Source: RBG-16-49-21 sp040768125
GTDB lineage: Bacteria > Spirochaetota > UBA4802 > UBA5550
NCBI GenBank assembly: GCA_040768125.1
Contig: JAXGNG010000001.1
Coordinates: 1,678,956-1,742,955, forward strand
DNA length: 64,000 bases
Direction of reading: 5' to 3'
The position numbers and the translations under genes are program-made. Below are positions 1 to 7,584 of the stretch, piece after piece. Position 1 is the stretch's first letter, and each line of letters opens with the position of its first letter. Below the pieces are notes generated by a model. The model saw nothing but the letters and a program-made list of their open reading frames with translations. It was not told the DNA's origin and did no database searches.

Positions 1-2
1 GC

Positions 3-221
3 GAGTGGCTTGATATCACCGTCGGCGCGATGTATATGATCTACAAGCCCGAGCGGGTGTATAACACGGATTATACCAATGTCAGCGGCGCTACCTACCA
101 TGCCATCTCGAAAAGCTTTGATGAAAAGAGACTCAGCGTTGCGATCGGCGCAACGGTTCGCCTTTTTGGATCTTCGAGCGAAGGGGCAACCAACATCAGG
201 CTTCGTCGGGAACCGGAATGA
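3..221 (+). CDS. C-terminal fragment of a possible outer-membrane beta-barrel protein
   Basis: An open frame runs in from the left edge and ends with TGA at 219-221, so only the last 72 residues are visible. The segment alternates polar and hydrophobic residues and contains RLSVAIGATVRLF, which looks like a final transmembrane beta strand with a terminal Phe. A further 17 charged residues follow that strand, which is unusual because barrels normally stop there; a late frameshift or read-through extension is possible. A FadL-type transporter would suit the lipid-metabolism neighbourhood, but nothing visible proves it. The family call is weak. Confidence 0.35.
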   Translation, partial: EWLDITVGAMYMIYKPERVYNTDYTNVSGATYHAISKSFDEKRLSVAIGATVRLFGSSSEGATNIRLRREPE

Positions 222-392
222 CCGCGTAAAGAAGCAGTTGCGTTCCGTGGTTGGCCATCTAACCGGATCGGGGGTGATCTGCTTATTTCCCTGAAATGAA
301 AGCCAGGGATGTCTGGGGTGTCTTATTATTGAGTCAGTCCACTGGATCGCTCACTTCCAGCAATGTTTCACGTATATTTTAATGTTTTTTTC

Positions 393-440
393 TTGACGAA
401 GTAACGCCATTATATTACTATATGTTGATATAGTAATATA
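393..440 (+). promoter_or_regulatory. Promoter and 30-bp operator palindrome of sahR-ahcY
   Basis: TTGACG (393-398) lies 17 bp from a weak -10 candidate TACTAT (416-421). A perfect inverted repeat overlaps the latter: TATATTACTATA (411-422), a 6-bp spacer, then TATAGTAATATA (429-440), ending one base before the sahR ATG. No Shine-Dalgarno sequence is visible between the predicted start of transcription and the ATG, so the transcript may be nearly leaderless. The site fits an autoregulatory ArsR-type operator; binding by SahR is inferred. Confidence 0.7.
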
Positions 441-1355
441 ATGGAAACGGTAGTCTATTACAAGGCCCTGGCGGACGAAACACGATTGCGGCTGTTGAAT
501 CTTCTTCACCGTTATGAGCTGAACGTAAATGAAATTGTTTCAGCCATGGGGATGAAGCAGTCGAGAATATCGCGCCACCTGAAGATCTTGACCGATTGCG
601 GACTCCTCAAGTCGCGCCGGGACGGCCTCTGGGCATTCTACAGCGCGAGCAGGGAAGGAAGGGGAGGACGGTTTAACGAGCTTTTCAGGACTTTTCTCAA
701 CGACGACCCTGAACTAGTGGCGGACTATGAGCTGATGAAAGACGTTATCGAGGAGGGGATGAATGAGAAGACGCGTTTTTTCGATTCCATTGCCTCGGAT
801 TGGGATGATATCAAGCACGGGATATTTGGCGAGTTTGATATTTCAGGGGAGATAGCGGCAATGGTCCCTCGATGTTCTGTTGCGGCGGATCTTGGTTGCG
901 GCACCGGTGCATTGCTCCCCGCAATCAGGAAAAAGGCACGGAGTGTCATCGGGGTCGACAAATCTCCGAAGATGCTGGAGGAGGCGGCGCGACGCCTGGC
1001 TCCGAATGGAAAGGGCATAGAACTGCGTATAGGCGAGATAGAGCACCTGCCCATGAGGGATAACGAGGTGGATGCCGCGGTAATCAATATGGTGCTCCAT
1101 CACCTCCCCTCGCCCGATGCGGGAATTCATGAGGCGGCACGCGTGCTTCGAAAGGGAGGCTCTCTGGTTATTGTCGATCTTGAAAAGCACCAGAACGAGG
1201 AGATGCGTAAGAAGTATGATCACCGCTGGCTTGGTTTCACAAGAAAAAACATGGAACGATGGCTATCGGCCGGTGGTTTTTCGGTACAGAGTTTTAAACA
1301 GTATAAGATGGAAAACGGGCTGAAAATCGATATTTACCTTTCAACCAGTAAATAA
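441..1355 (+). CDS. sahR: ArsR-family regulator with methyltransferase-like sensor domain (SahR-type)
   Basis: 304 residues. Residues 1-80 form an ArsR winged helix (ALADETRLRLLNLL, then the recognition-helix region around QSRISRHLKIL). Residues 110-300 form a class I SAM-binding fold with DLGCGTG at 150-156 and VINMVLHHLP near 214-223. The same architecture next to ahcY is known for SahR, which senses S-adenosylhomocysteine and represses SAM-cycle genes in deltaproteobacteria. Here the gene lies 35 bp before ahcY and directly behind a perfect palindrome, so autoregulated control of both genes is likely. The methyltransferase fold probably senses ligand rather than catalysing, but that is inferred. 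ATG 441 is the only start that keeps the whole HTH. Confidence 0.8.
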   Translation: METVVYYKALADETRLRLLNLLHRYELNVNEIVSAMGMKQSRISRHLKILTDCGLLKSRRDGLWAFYSASREGRGGRFNELFRTFLNDDPELVADYELMKDVIEEGMNEKTRFFDSIASDWDDIKHGIFGEFDISGEIAAMVPRCSVAADLGCGTGALLPAIRKKARSVIGVDKSPKMLEEAARRLAPNGKGIELRIGEIEHLPMRDNEVDAAVINMVLHHLPSPDAGIHEAARVLRKGGSLVIVDLEKHQNEEMRKKYDHRWLGFTRKNMERWLSAGGFSVQSFKQYKMENGLKIDIYLSTSK

Positions 1356-1390
1356 TCGAGGACTGCTGAAAACATTTAAGGAGAAGATTG

Positions 1391-2833
1391 ATGAATGCTG
1401 TAACAAAAAAGGGCATCATGCCGATTGATTCAGGACTGCCTTACAAGATTGCCGACCCATCCCTGGCTGAATGGGGGAGAAAGGAGATCCGGCTTGCTGA
1501 AGACGAGATGCCCGGCCTCATGGCGGTGAGGAGGAAGTACGGTCCTGAAAAGCCCCTCAAGGGCCTCAAGGTTATGGGAAGTCTCCACATGACAATACAG
1601 ACCGCCGTGCTGATCGAGACCCTCATCGAACTGGGGGCGGATGTGAGGTGGGCTTCCTGCAACATCTTTTCAACGCAGGACCACGCCGCGGCCGCCATAG
1701 CCGCGGCGGGGAAGGCAGCCGTCTTTGCCTGGAAGGGGGAGACCCTTCAGGAGTACTGGTGGTGCACCGAGCAGGCTCTCACCTGGCCGGATGGATCGGG
1801 TCCGAATCTCATCGTCGACGACGGTGGCGACGCCACGCTTTTCGTCCACTGGGGCGTGAAGGGCGAGAAGGATCCCTCCATTCTCGAGAAAAAATATCCC
1901 AACAAGGAATTCAGCCTTGTCGTGGAACGGTTGAGGGAAAGCGTGAAGTTGAACCCGGGAAAGTGGACGGGAATCGCGAAGGAAATGCGAGGCGTGTCCG
2001 AGGAGACTACCACGGGCGTGAATCGACTCTACCAGATGGCGCGAAACAACGAGCTTCTGTTCCCGGCCATTAACGTGAACGACTCCGTCACCAAGTCAAA
2101 GTTCGACAATCTATACGGATGCAGGGAGTCCCTCGCGGATGGCATCAAGCGGGCAACGGACATCATGGTCGCGGGCAAGATCGTGGTGGTCTGCGGCTAC
2201 GGTGACGTGGGGAAGGGGTGCGCCCAGTCAATGCGCGGTTTCGGCGCCCGGGTTATCGTGACCGAGATTGACCCGATCTGCGCGCTCCAGGCGGCAATGG
2301 AGGGATATGAGGTTACCCTTCTGGATGACGTGGTCGCCGAGGCGGACATTTTTGTCACGGCGAGCGGGAACCTTGACGTGATAACGGGTTCCCACATGGA
2401 GCGGATGAAGGAGGGCGCAATCGTGTGCAATATCGGGCATTTCGACAATGAAATAGCCATGCACTACCTCGAAGACAATCCGGATTGCAAGAAGGAGACG
2501 ATCAAGCCCCAGGTTGACAAATGGACGTTAAAATCAGGACGATGGATCATCATTCTCGCGGAAGGGCGCCTGGTCAATCTCGGATGCGCCACGGGACATC
2601 CCAGCTTCGTCATGAGCAATAGTTTTACCAATCAGACCCTTGCCCAGATTGAGCTGGCTACGAAGCCCCATGAGAAGAAGGTCTATACCCTGTCGAAAAA
2701 ACTTGATGAAGAGGTCGCACGTTTGCACCTTGCAAAATTGGGCGTCAAGCTGACCAAGATGACCAAGGAGCAGGCGGATTATATTGGTGTTTCGATCGAG
2801 GGTCCCTACAAGCCTGATCACTATCGCTATTAA
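1391..2833 (+). CDS. ahcY: Adenosylhomocysteinase
   Basis: 480 residues, cytosolic. It hydrolyses S-adenosylhomocysteine to adenosine and homocysteine using bound NAD. Visible signatures are the NAD-binding GYGDVGKG, the upstream segment KSKFDNLYGCRESL, the late motif HPSFVMSNSF and the typical C-terminus GPYKPDHYRY. The length is normal for the bacterial long form. The ATG at 1391 has AAGGAG seven bases upstream; a TTG three bases earlier would sit too close to it. The gene follows sahR by 35 bp in the same direction, forming a two-gene SAM-recycling operon closed by a strong hairpin. Confidence 0.97.
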   Translation: MNAVTKKGIMPIDSGLPYKIADPSLAEWGRKEIRLAEDEMPGLMAVRRKYGPEKPLKGLKVMGSLHMTIQTAVLIETLIELGADVRWASCNIFSTQDHAAAAIAAAGKAAVFAWKGETLQEYWWCTEQALTWPDGSGPNLIVDDGGDATLFVHWGVKGEKDPSILEKKYPNKEFSLVVERLRESVKLNPGKWTGIAKEMRGVSEETTTGVNRLYQMARNNELLFPAINVNDSVTKSKFDNLYGCRESLADGIKRATDIMVAGKIVVVCGYGDVGKGCAQSMRGFGARVIVTEIDPICALQAAMEGYEVTLLDDVVAEADIFVTASGNLDVITGSHMERMKEGAIVCNIGHFDNEIAMHYLEDNPDCKKETIKPQVDKWTLKSGRWIIILAEGRLVNLGCATGHPSFVMSNSFTNQTLAQIELATKPHEKKVYTLSKKLDEEVARLHLAKLGVKLTKMTKEQADYIGVSIEGPYKPDHYRY

Positions 2834-2840
2834 TAGTGTA

Positions 2841-2872
2841 TGACGGGGCGTGATTGTTATCACGCCCCGTCA
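2841..2872. terminator. Perfect 13-bp hairpin between convergent genes
   Basis: TGACGGGGCGTGA (2841-2853), a 6-nt loop, then TCACGCCCCGTCA (2860-2872). It begins 7 bases after the ahcY stop. No T-tract follows on the plus strand, so termination would rely on the stem. Its right arm contains the stop codon of the convergent minus-strand gene, so it can serve both transcripts. Confidence 0.65.
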
Positions 2873-3334
2873 TGTGCCGTTGTTGATAATGGTTTGAAAT
2901 GCTGCGCTGTGTACCGGTGTTCCCCATATGTGTATCCAGCATGTTGCTCCATCTATAAGGATTTTTGAAAAAGTATATGCATTGATGCGATTGTTATCAT
3001 CTATCCAGAAATTATTAATCAGAATATCATCCAGATATTTATCTGCTGAAAGCGAGACTAAAAAAGAAACCGACCTCTTATGCACTCTTCTTAAATCGAG
3101 TATGAACTCATATTCAGCGGGGGAGAGCCGAATATGCATTCTCGTCCATTTCCGTTCTTTTTGTCTCGGTTGATATCTGATTCTTATCCAGGCTCTACCA
3201 TGTTCTGCGTTATGGATGGAATTCTTCTTTAATAATGTTATTATTAAAGAAGTAACTGGCATGCCTATGGCGCGAGAGATATTATTGAGCCTGTTACACA
3301 CAGAATTTTCTATAGAAATAGTGGTATAGATCAT
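2870..3334 (-). CDS. Small protein with two ribbon-helix-helix-like segments, unknown function
   Basis: 154 residues and clearly AT-richer than its neighbours. Residues 1-35 (TTISIENSVCNRLNNISR and onward) and residues 65-105 (MHIRLSPAEYEFILDLRR and onward) each look like a beta strand followed by two helices, as in MetJ/Arc/CopG-type DNA-binding proteins. The ATG has AAAGGA about 11 bases upstream on the minus strand. The stop codon lies inside the ahcY terminator hairpin. A regulator or antitoxin-like role is possible, but no toxin gene is adjacent and I do not recognise the family. AT richness suggests transfer or relaxed selection. Confidence 0.55.
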   Translation of the reverse strand: MIYTTISIENSVCNRLNNISRAIGMPVTSLIITLLKKNSIHNAEHGRAWIRIRYQPRQKERKWTRMHIRLSPAEYEFILDLRRVHKRSVSFLVSLSADKYLDDILINNFWIDDNNRINAYTFSKILIDGATCWIHIWGTPVHSAAFQTIINNGT

Positions 3335-3402
3335 CTTTATCTGTCCTTTCCCCGGGTTTGATTAATATTCAGAAACGAATATTGAGAAAAAAAAATTAAT
3401 TA

Positions 3403-3463
3403 TTGACAATTTTGCTGGGATTATTATAATCCGACCATCCGGTATTTAATCCGAACAGTCGGA
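3403..3463 (+). promoter_or_regulatory. Consensus sigma-70-like promoter with two tandem operator sites
   Basis: TTGACA (3403-3408) and TATAAT (3425-3430) are both perfect consensus hexamers, 16 bp apart. The sites TCCGACCATCCGGT (3430-3443) and TCCGAACAGTCGGA (3450-3463) follow, spaced exactly 20 bp; the second has perfect 5-bp arms. They overlap the -10 element and the predicted transcription start, as expected for repression by the TetR protein encoded just downstream. Confidence 0.7.
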
Positions 3464-3506
3464 ATGTTGGACGTTAACCAATTATTTAATCCTAGAGTAT
3501 GTTCTG

Positions 3507-4109
3507 ATGAATGATATCACCACGCTCGAATCCCTGAGAAAACTGCAGATTATTAGTGCCACGCTTAAGAAGATTTCCGAAATCGGGATCCAGTATGTCA
3601 CTCTCGATGATATCGCTATAGAGGCCGGTCTTTCTAAGGGTGGGATTGCCTACTATTATTCTTCTAAGGAACTTCTCATCAGGGAGGCCTTCCGCGTATT
3701 TTTTGATCGGATTTTCCTACGAAGCAGGGAGACAATGGAGCGCTACGTGGACCCCATCGATAAGCTCCTCTCATTTGATTGGCTCTATAACTGGAATGAT
3801 CCTGAAATTGATATCGGCTATTCAATGCTTTTCGACTGCATGTCCATGGCGGGGCATGACGCTGAGTTCCAGAAAATGTATCATGAATGGGTGGAGAGCT
3901 GGATAGCACTGTTAGTCGTGGCAGTGCGGGATGGAGTTAAAGCAGGTGAGTTTGCCATTACAGATATTGAGGGAACGGCGAGGGCGATATCATCCATCTA
4001 CCATGGCATTGCCACTCGCTGGTATCTTGATAAAATTTCTCATTCTACGGAATGGGCGATTGCATATGCACGGCAGGCGATTCGGGGCTTGCTTAATCTG
4101 AAGGAATAA
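3507..4109 (+). CDS. TetR/AcrR-family transcriptional regulator
   Basis: 200 residues. The N-terminal HTH is clear: YVTLDDIAIEAGLSKGGIAYYY followed by SSKELLIREAF (residues about 30-63), then an all-helical ligand-binding domain with no family-specific motif that I recognise. A near-consensus promoter with two operator-like repeats lies immediately upstream. The gene is followed after 20 bp by an acyl-CoA operon in the same direction, so it is probably the autoregulated local repressor, induced by a substrate or acyl-CoA intermediate. The Shine-Dalgarno match is poor (TAGAG). The ligand is unknown. Confidence 0.88.
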   Translation: MNDITTLESLRKLQIISATLKKISEIGIQYVTLDDIAIEAGLSKGGIAYYYSSKELLIREAFRVFFDRIFLRSRETMERYVDPIDKLLSFDWLYNWNDPEIDIGYSMLFDCMSMAGHDAEFQKMYHEWVESWIALLVVAVRDGVKAGEFAITDIEGTARAISSIYHGIATRWYLDKISHSTEWAIAYARQAIRGLLNLKE

Positions 4110-4129
4110 ACCAATGGAGGAGGCTGGAA

Positions 4130-4546
4130 ATGGCTGTGTTTGAAAATACCGAAAAGATGTACAAAGTCCTGGGGACGCTTTTCAACACCCTGGTCAAGGA
4201 TCCCTCGGTGGGTCCCCAGTTCGTCGAGGCCGACATCATTATCAAGTTTCTGATTGATAACCCCTCGGGCGAGATATGGCTGAGCCCCCGGAACGATGGC
4301 GAGGTCATATGCGGTTCCACTTCACTCACCCCCACCATCGAAATGGCACTTTCCGGAGACACCTGTCACAGGTTCTGGCTTCAGGATGTGTCAATGCCCG
4401 TTGCCCTGGCGAAGGGGCTGATAAAGGCAAAGGGCCCACTTCCCAAGGTGCTGAAGCTGCTCCCTCTTCTCAAGCCAGCATACGCGGCCTATCCCGATAT
4501 CGCTCGTGAACATCAACTGAAAATCCAAGCGAAGAAGGAGGGGTGA
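4130..4546 (+). CDS. SCP2-like sterol/lipid-carrier domain protein
   Basis: 138 residues consisting of a single SCP2-type fold. Its pattern is an N-terminal helix with GTLFNTLVKDP, a central strand IWLSPRNDGEVICGS and a C-terminal helix rich in Lys and Leu. SCP2 domains bind fatty acyl chains, acyl-CoA or sterols in a hydrophobic tunnel. It has no signal peptide, so it is cytosolic. GGAGGAGG precedes the ATG. As the first enzyme-side gene of the operon it may present a hydrophobic substrate to the ligase, dehydrogenase and thiolase encoded downstream. Assignment rests on the overall pattern. Confidence 0.7.
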   Translation: MAVFENTEKMYKVLGTLFNTLVKDPSVGPQFVEADIIIKFLIDNPSGEIWLSPRNDGEVICGSTSLTPTIEMALSGDTCHRFWLQDVSMPVALAKGLIKAKGPLPKVLKLLPLLKPAYAAYPDIAREHQLKIQAKKEG

Positions 4547-4549
4547 GGT

Positions 4550-5227
4550 ATGAGCGTGGAACGGAGCCTCAAGCAGTTTGAAACCGATCGCAGGGAGGCC
4601 GCCGGAATCGCGGCGCGTCTTCTCCTGGCCTCCGGAACGACGTCGCCGAGGGTGGGGGGCGTCGGTGAATGCACCATCCACATCATAGACGACGAGTGCG
4701 ATATCGAGGAGCTTGCCATAAAGGTGGAGGAGATGGCTGTTGAGTCCGACGCGTGGAAGTTCTTCCGGCGCGACGCCGCCATGCTGCGTGACGCCGATGC
4801 CGTTCTTGTTATTACCTCTCTCCGCTGCCTGACCGACCCGGCCGATATCAACTGCAACATGTGCGGCAAGCTGACCTGCGAGTACTACCGCCAGTCCGAA
4901 CTCCTTCCGGCCGGCCCGGGTGTTGCCTACACGGGACCCCTTTGCGTGTTCAGGGCGAACAACATGGCCTATGCCATCGACGGGATCATATCCATGGCGA
5001 GGAACATGGGAATCGATTACGGTGTGTTCTGGTCTGCCGGCGCCGCGGCGATGAGGATGAAGATCGTTCCCAGAGATACCGGTTTTTGCGTGGCCATCGG
5101 CATATCGATCACGGAAAAGAGCCCCTTCCGGGATGTCCCGAAGCGATATGACGAGATGAACGAGCGCACGATGAACGACCGCATCATCAGGAGGCTCTGG
5201 CCCCAGTTCAGGTCGATTTACAGTTAA
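4550..5227 (+). CDS. DUF2148 ferredoxin-like domain protein (copy 1)
   Basis: 225 residues. The cysteine-rich centre CNMCGKLTCEYY with a later Cys in GPLCVF is the DUF2148 signature, thought to hold an Fe-S cluster. A conserved Gly/Ala-rich C-terminal half follows. It starts 3 bp after the SCP2 gene stop and is followed by a paralogue after 25 bp, so the two may form a heterodimer. Inside an acyl-CoA operon they could carry electrons for the dehydrogenase or another redox step. That role is inferred; the biochemical function of DUF2148 is not settled. Confidence 0.75.
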   Translation: MSVERSLKQFETDRREAAGIAARLLLASGTTSPRVGGVGECTIHIIDDECDIEELAIKVEEMAVESDAWKFFRRDAAMLRDADAVLVITSLRCLTDPADINCNMCGKLTCEYYRQSELLPAGPGVAYTGPLCVFRANNMAYAIDGIISMARNMGIDYGVFWSAGAAAMRMKIVPRDTGFCVAIGISITEKSPFRDVPKRYDEMNERTMNDRIIRRLWPQFRSIYS

Positions 5228-5252
5228 TTCCGCGGACACGAGGAGGAATGCA

Positions 5253-5900
5253 ATGGCGATACAGGAAATGGATATACTTTTACGCGGAGGGCTTGATCGG
5301 GCCGTTGAGCTGATGGTTGTGGCGGCCCACAACAGCTACCGCTTCGGGAACAGGAACACCGTGAAGATCATAAGCGTGGGCAACGAGGAGATGGAGGAGA
5401 TCGCCGAGTTTGCCTATTCCCTTGGCGACATGTCTCCCCTGGCGGCGCGGGACGGGAGGTTTCTCCGGGAACTCATCAAGGAGCCCTGCGCGCTTCTCAT
5501 CATGGGCGACAAAAGAAAGTCGGACCTCAACTTCAATTGCGGCGCCTGCGGATTCAGGACATGCGCCGAATTGAACAAGGCGGAAGAGATGGAGTCCCTG
5601 ACATCCCGGGGGCCCAGCTGCCAGTTTAAAAATCTCAACCTGAATATCGCCGTGGACGCCGCCGCGGCGATGGCGTGGCGCCTGGGTCTCCACTGCCGCG
5701 TGTTCAGCACCCTTGCCATGGCGGCCTTCGCCCTCGGCATCATCCCCGACGTGGACATCGTTTCCAGCGTCTCGGTGAGCGTTGCGAAGGTCGATCCCTT
5801 CTTCGACCGTCATAAGTTCTGGACCCAGGAGCACTGGGACGAGACCTTCCAGAAGGAGTTCCCGACCTTCACGCGGGGCTTTATCGGGGCCATCGAATAG
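5253..5900 (+). CDS. DUF2148 ferredoxin-like domain protein (copy 2)
   Basis: 215 residues, paralogous to the preceding gene and sharing its order of segments: an acidic N-terminal region, LIMGDKRKSDLNFN, the cysteine motif CGACGFRTCAEL, then SCQFKN and a Gly/Ala-rich region ending in VSVSVAKVDPFF. The cysteine pattern again suggests an Fe-S site. A good GAGGAGG sequence lies before the ATG. The two tandem copies are clearly diverged, which argues for different subunits of one complex rather than a recent duplication. It is followed after 10 bp by the ligase gene. Confidence 0.75.
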   Translation: MAIQEMDILLRGGLDRAVELMVVAAHNSYRFGNRNTVKIISVGNEEMEEIAEFAYSLGDMSPLAARDGRFLRELIKEPCALLIMGDKRKSDLNFNCGACGFRTCAELNKAEEMESLTSRGPSCQFKNLNLNIAVDAAAAMAWRLGLHCRVFSTLAMAAFALGIIPDVDIVSSVSVSVAKVDPFFDRHKFWTQEHWDETFQKEFPTFTRGFIGAIE

Positions 5901-5910
5901 GAGGAGCGTC

Positions 5911-7521
5911 ATGTCGAAATCGCATCTCAATCCGGTCATCGCGTCGCATTTAGTTGAAATAAAGGCGGAGGAGAGCCCCGACACTGAAATCTACGTTTTC
6001 GAACGGGGCGACCATGGCGAGGATATCATCACTTACCGGGACCTCCACGAAAACGCCAACAGGATCGCGCGGCTTCTGCTCGACAGCGGCCTGAAGACGG
6101 GCGACACCTTCGCCGTTTTCATGCGGAATTACCCCGAGTTCGTCTATTCCCTCGTGGCGGGGACCACCATTGGCGCGATCATGGTGCCCATTGATCCGCG
6201 ATCCCGGGGGGAGCGGCTGAAGTACCTCCTGACCAACAGCGGAGCCAGGGCGGCCATCGTATCAGTCGAGTGCCTCGAACAGCTCGAGGAGGTGCTGACC
6301 GAGGTGCCTGACCTGAAGTTCGTCACCGTGGCCTACCAGCGCGATATCGGCATGACCGAGTCGTCGAAGTACCACGCCCTGAACGAGACCCTCGCCGCGG
6401 ATTCGTGGAAGACCGTTGACCAGATGATCCTCGACGTGCGTCATCCCATGCAGATCATCTACACCTCCGGCACCACGGGGGAGCCGAAGGGCGTGGCGAT
6501 CCGCAACAACCGCACGGGTCTGTTCAACATCCTGAACCGCATCGTGTGGCGCTATAAAAAAGACGATATCCTCTACAACGGGCTGTCCCTGACGCACGGG
6601 AACGCCCAGGCGGTGACGCTTTTCCCGGCCCTTGCCCTGGGGATCAAGGCGGTCTTCAGCCCGCGCTTCACCAAGAGCAGGATATGGGACATCTGCAGGA
6701 AATACGGCTGCACCTCCTTCTCGTCCCTTGGCGGCATGTTGGCGGGAATATTCAACGAGCCGGAACGCCCTGATGATGGTGACAACCCCGTGAGGACGGT
6801 GGTGAGCGCCGGGACGCCGCGGCCCATATGGGAGGCCTTTGAAAAGCGCTTTAACGTAAAGATCCTCGAATGGTATGGCTCCGTTGAGGGGGGATTCGCT
6901 TACAAGCCGATCGGCCAGGGGCCCGTGGGTTCATTCGGGAAACCGGTGCCCGGCGTCATGGAGTTCAAGGTGGTGGGGGACGATGACGCCGAAGTGCCCG
7001 TGGGGGAGTCCGGCGAACTGATCTGCCGCATGCTGAAGGGGGAGACGAAGGTCGATTATCTCGGGAGGCCCGAGGATTCGAAGGAAAAAACCAGGGGAGG
7101 GTGGCTCCGGACCGGGGACATGGTTCACCGGGACGAGCAGGGCTGGTACTTCTTCGATTTCCGGAAGGGCACGGAGCTGCGCCGCGCCGGCGACTTTATC
7201 CAGCCGGAATACGTGGAGTCGGTGATCGGGGCCCATGGCGACGTGAGCGAGGTGTGCGTCTTTGGTATACCCGCGGAATCGGGCGCGCCCGGCGAGAGTG
7301 ATCTCGTGGCGGCAATCGAGCCCTTCGAGGGCAGGAAAGCGGACCCGGCCTCGCTGTTTGCACTCTGCAAAAAAGACATGGAGAAGAACTTCATTCCTTC
7401 GTATATCATGGTCGTTGAGAAGATCCCGAAGACGCTCACGGAAAAGCCGATCGCCAGGCAGTTGAGGGAGATGTTTGACCGAGGGGAGGGAGAGAGATAT
7501 TCCCTCGCGGATTTCGCCTGA
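5911..7521 (+). CDS. AMP-forming acyl-CoA ligase, CaiC/crotonobetaine-CoA ligase-like
   Basis: 536 residues. ANL-superfamily motifs are complete: the P-loop IIYTSGTTGEPKGVA (about residue 185), the WYGSVEGG motif, the hinge region GDMVHRDEQGWYFFDFRKG, and a C-terminal catalytic Lys in LTEKPIARQL. It would activate a carboxylic acid to its CoA thioester with ATP. The nearest subgroup by eye is the CaiC/medium-chain ligases. The ATG at 5911 has GAGGAG just upstream; the frame is open further 5' but that part overlaps the preceding gene. It probably feeds the dehydrogenase and thiolase encoded next. Substrate unknown. Confidence 0.88.
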   Translation: MSKSHLNPVIASHLVEIKAEESPDTEIYVFERGDHGEDIITYRDLHENANRIARLLLDSGLKTGDTFAVFMRNYPEFVYSLVAGTTIGAIMVPIDPRSRGERLKYLLTNSGARAAIVSVECLEQLEEVLTEVPDLKFVTVAYQRDIGMTESSKYHALNETLAADSWKTVDQMILDVRHPMQIIYTSGTTGEPKGVAIRNNRTGLFNILNRIVWRYKKDDILYNGLSLTHGNAQAVTLFPALALGIKAVFSPRFTKSRIWDICRKYGCTSFSSLGGMLAGIFNEPERPDDGDNPVRTVVSAGTPRPIWEAFEKRFNVKILEWYGSVEGGFAYKPIGQGPVGSFGKPVPGVMEFKVVGDDDAEVPVGESGELICRMLKGETKVDYLGRPEDSKEKTRGGWLRTGDMVHRDEQGWYFFDFRKGTELRRAGDFIQPEYVESVIGAHGDVSEVCVFGIPAESGAPGESDLVAAIEPFEGRKADPASLFALCKKDMEKNFIPSYIMVVEKIPKTLTEKPIARQLREMFDRGEGERYSLADFA

Positions 7522-7584
7522 TCGTCGATCCGCGCAAGAAACAAGTTTCATGAATAGCAATGATGCGCCCAGAAGGAGGATGGC

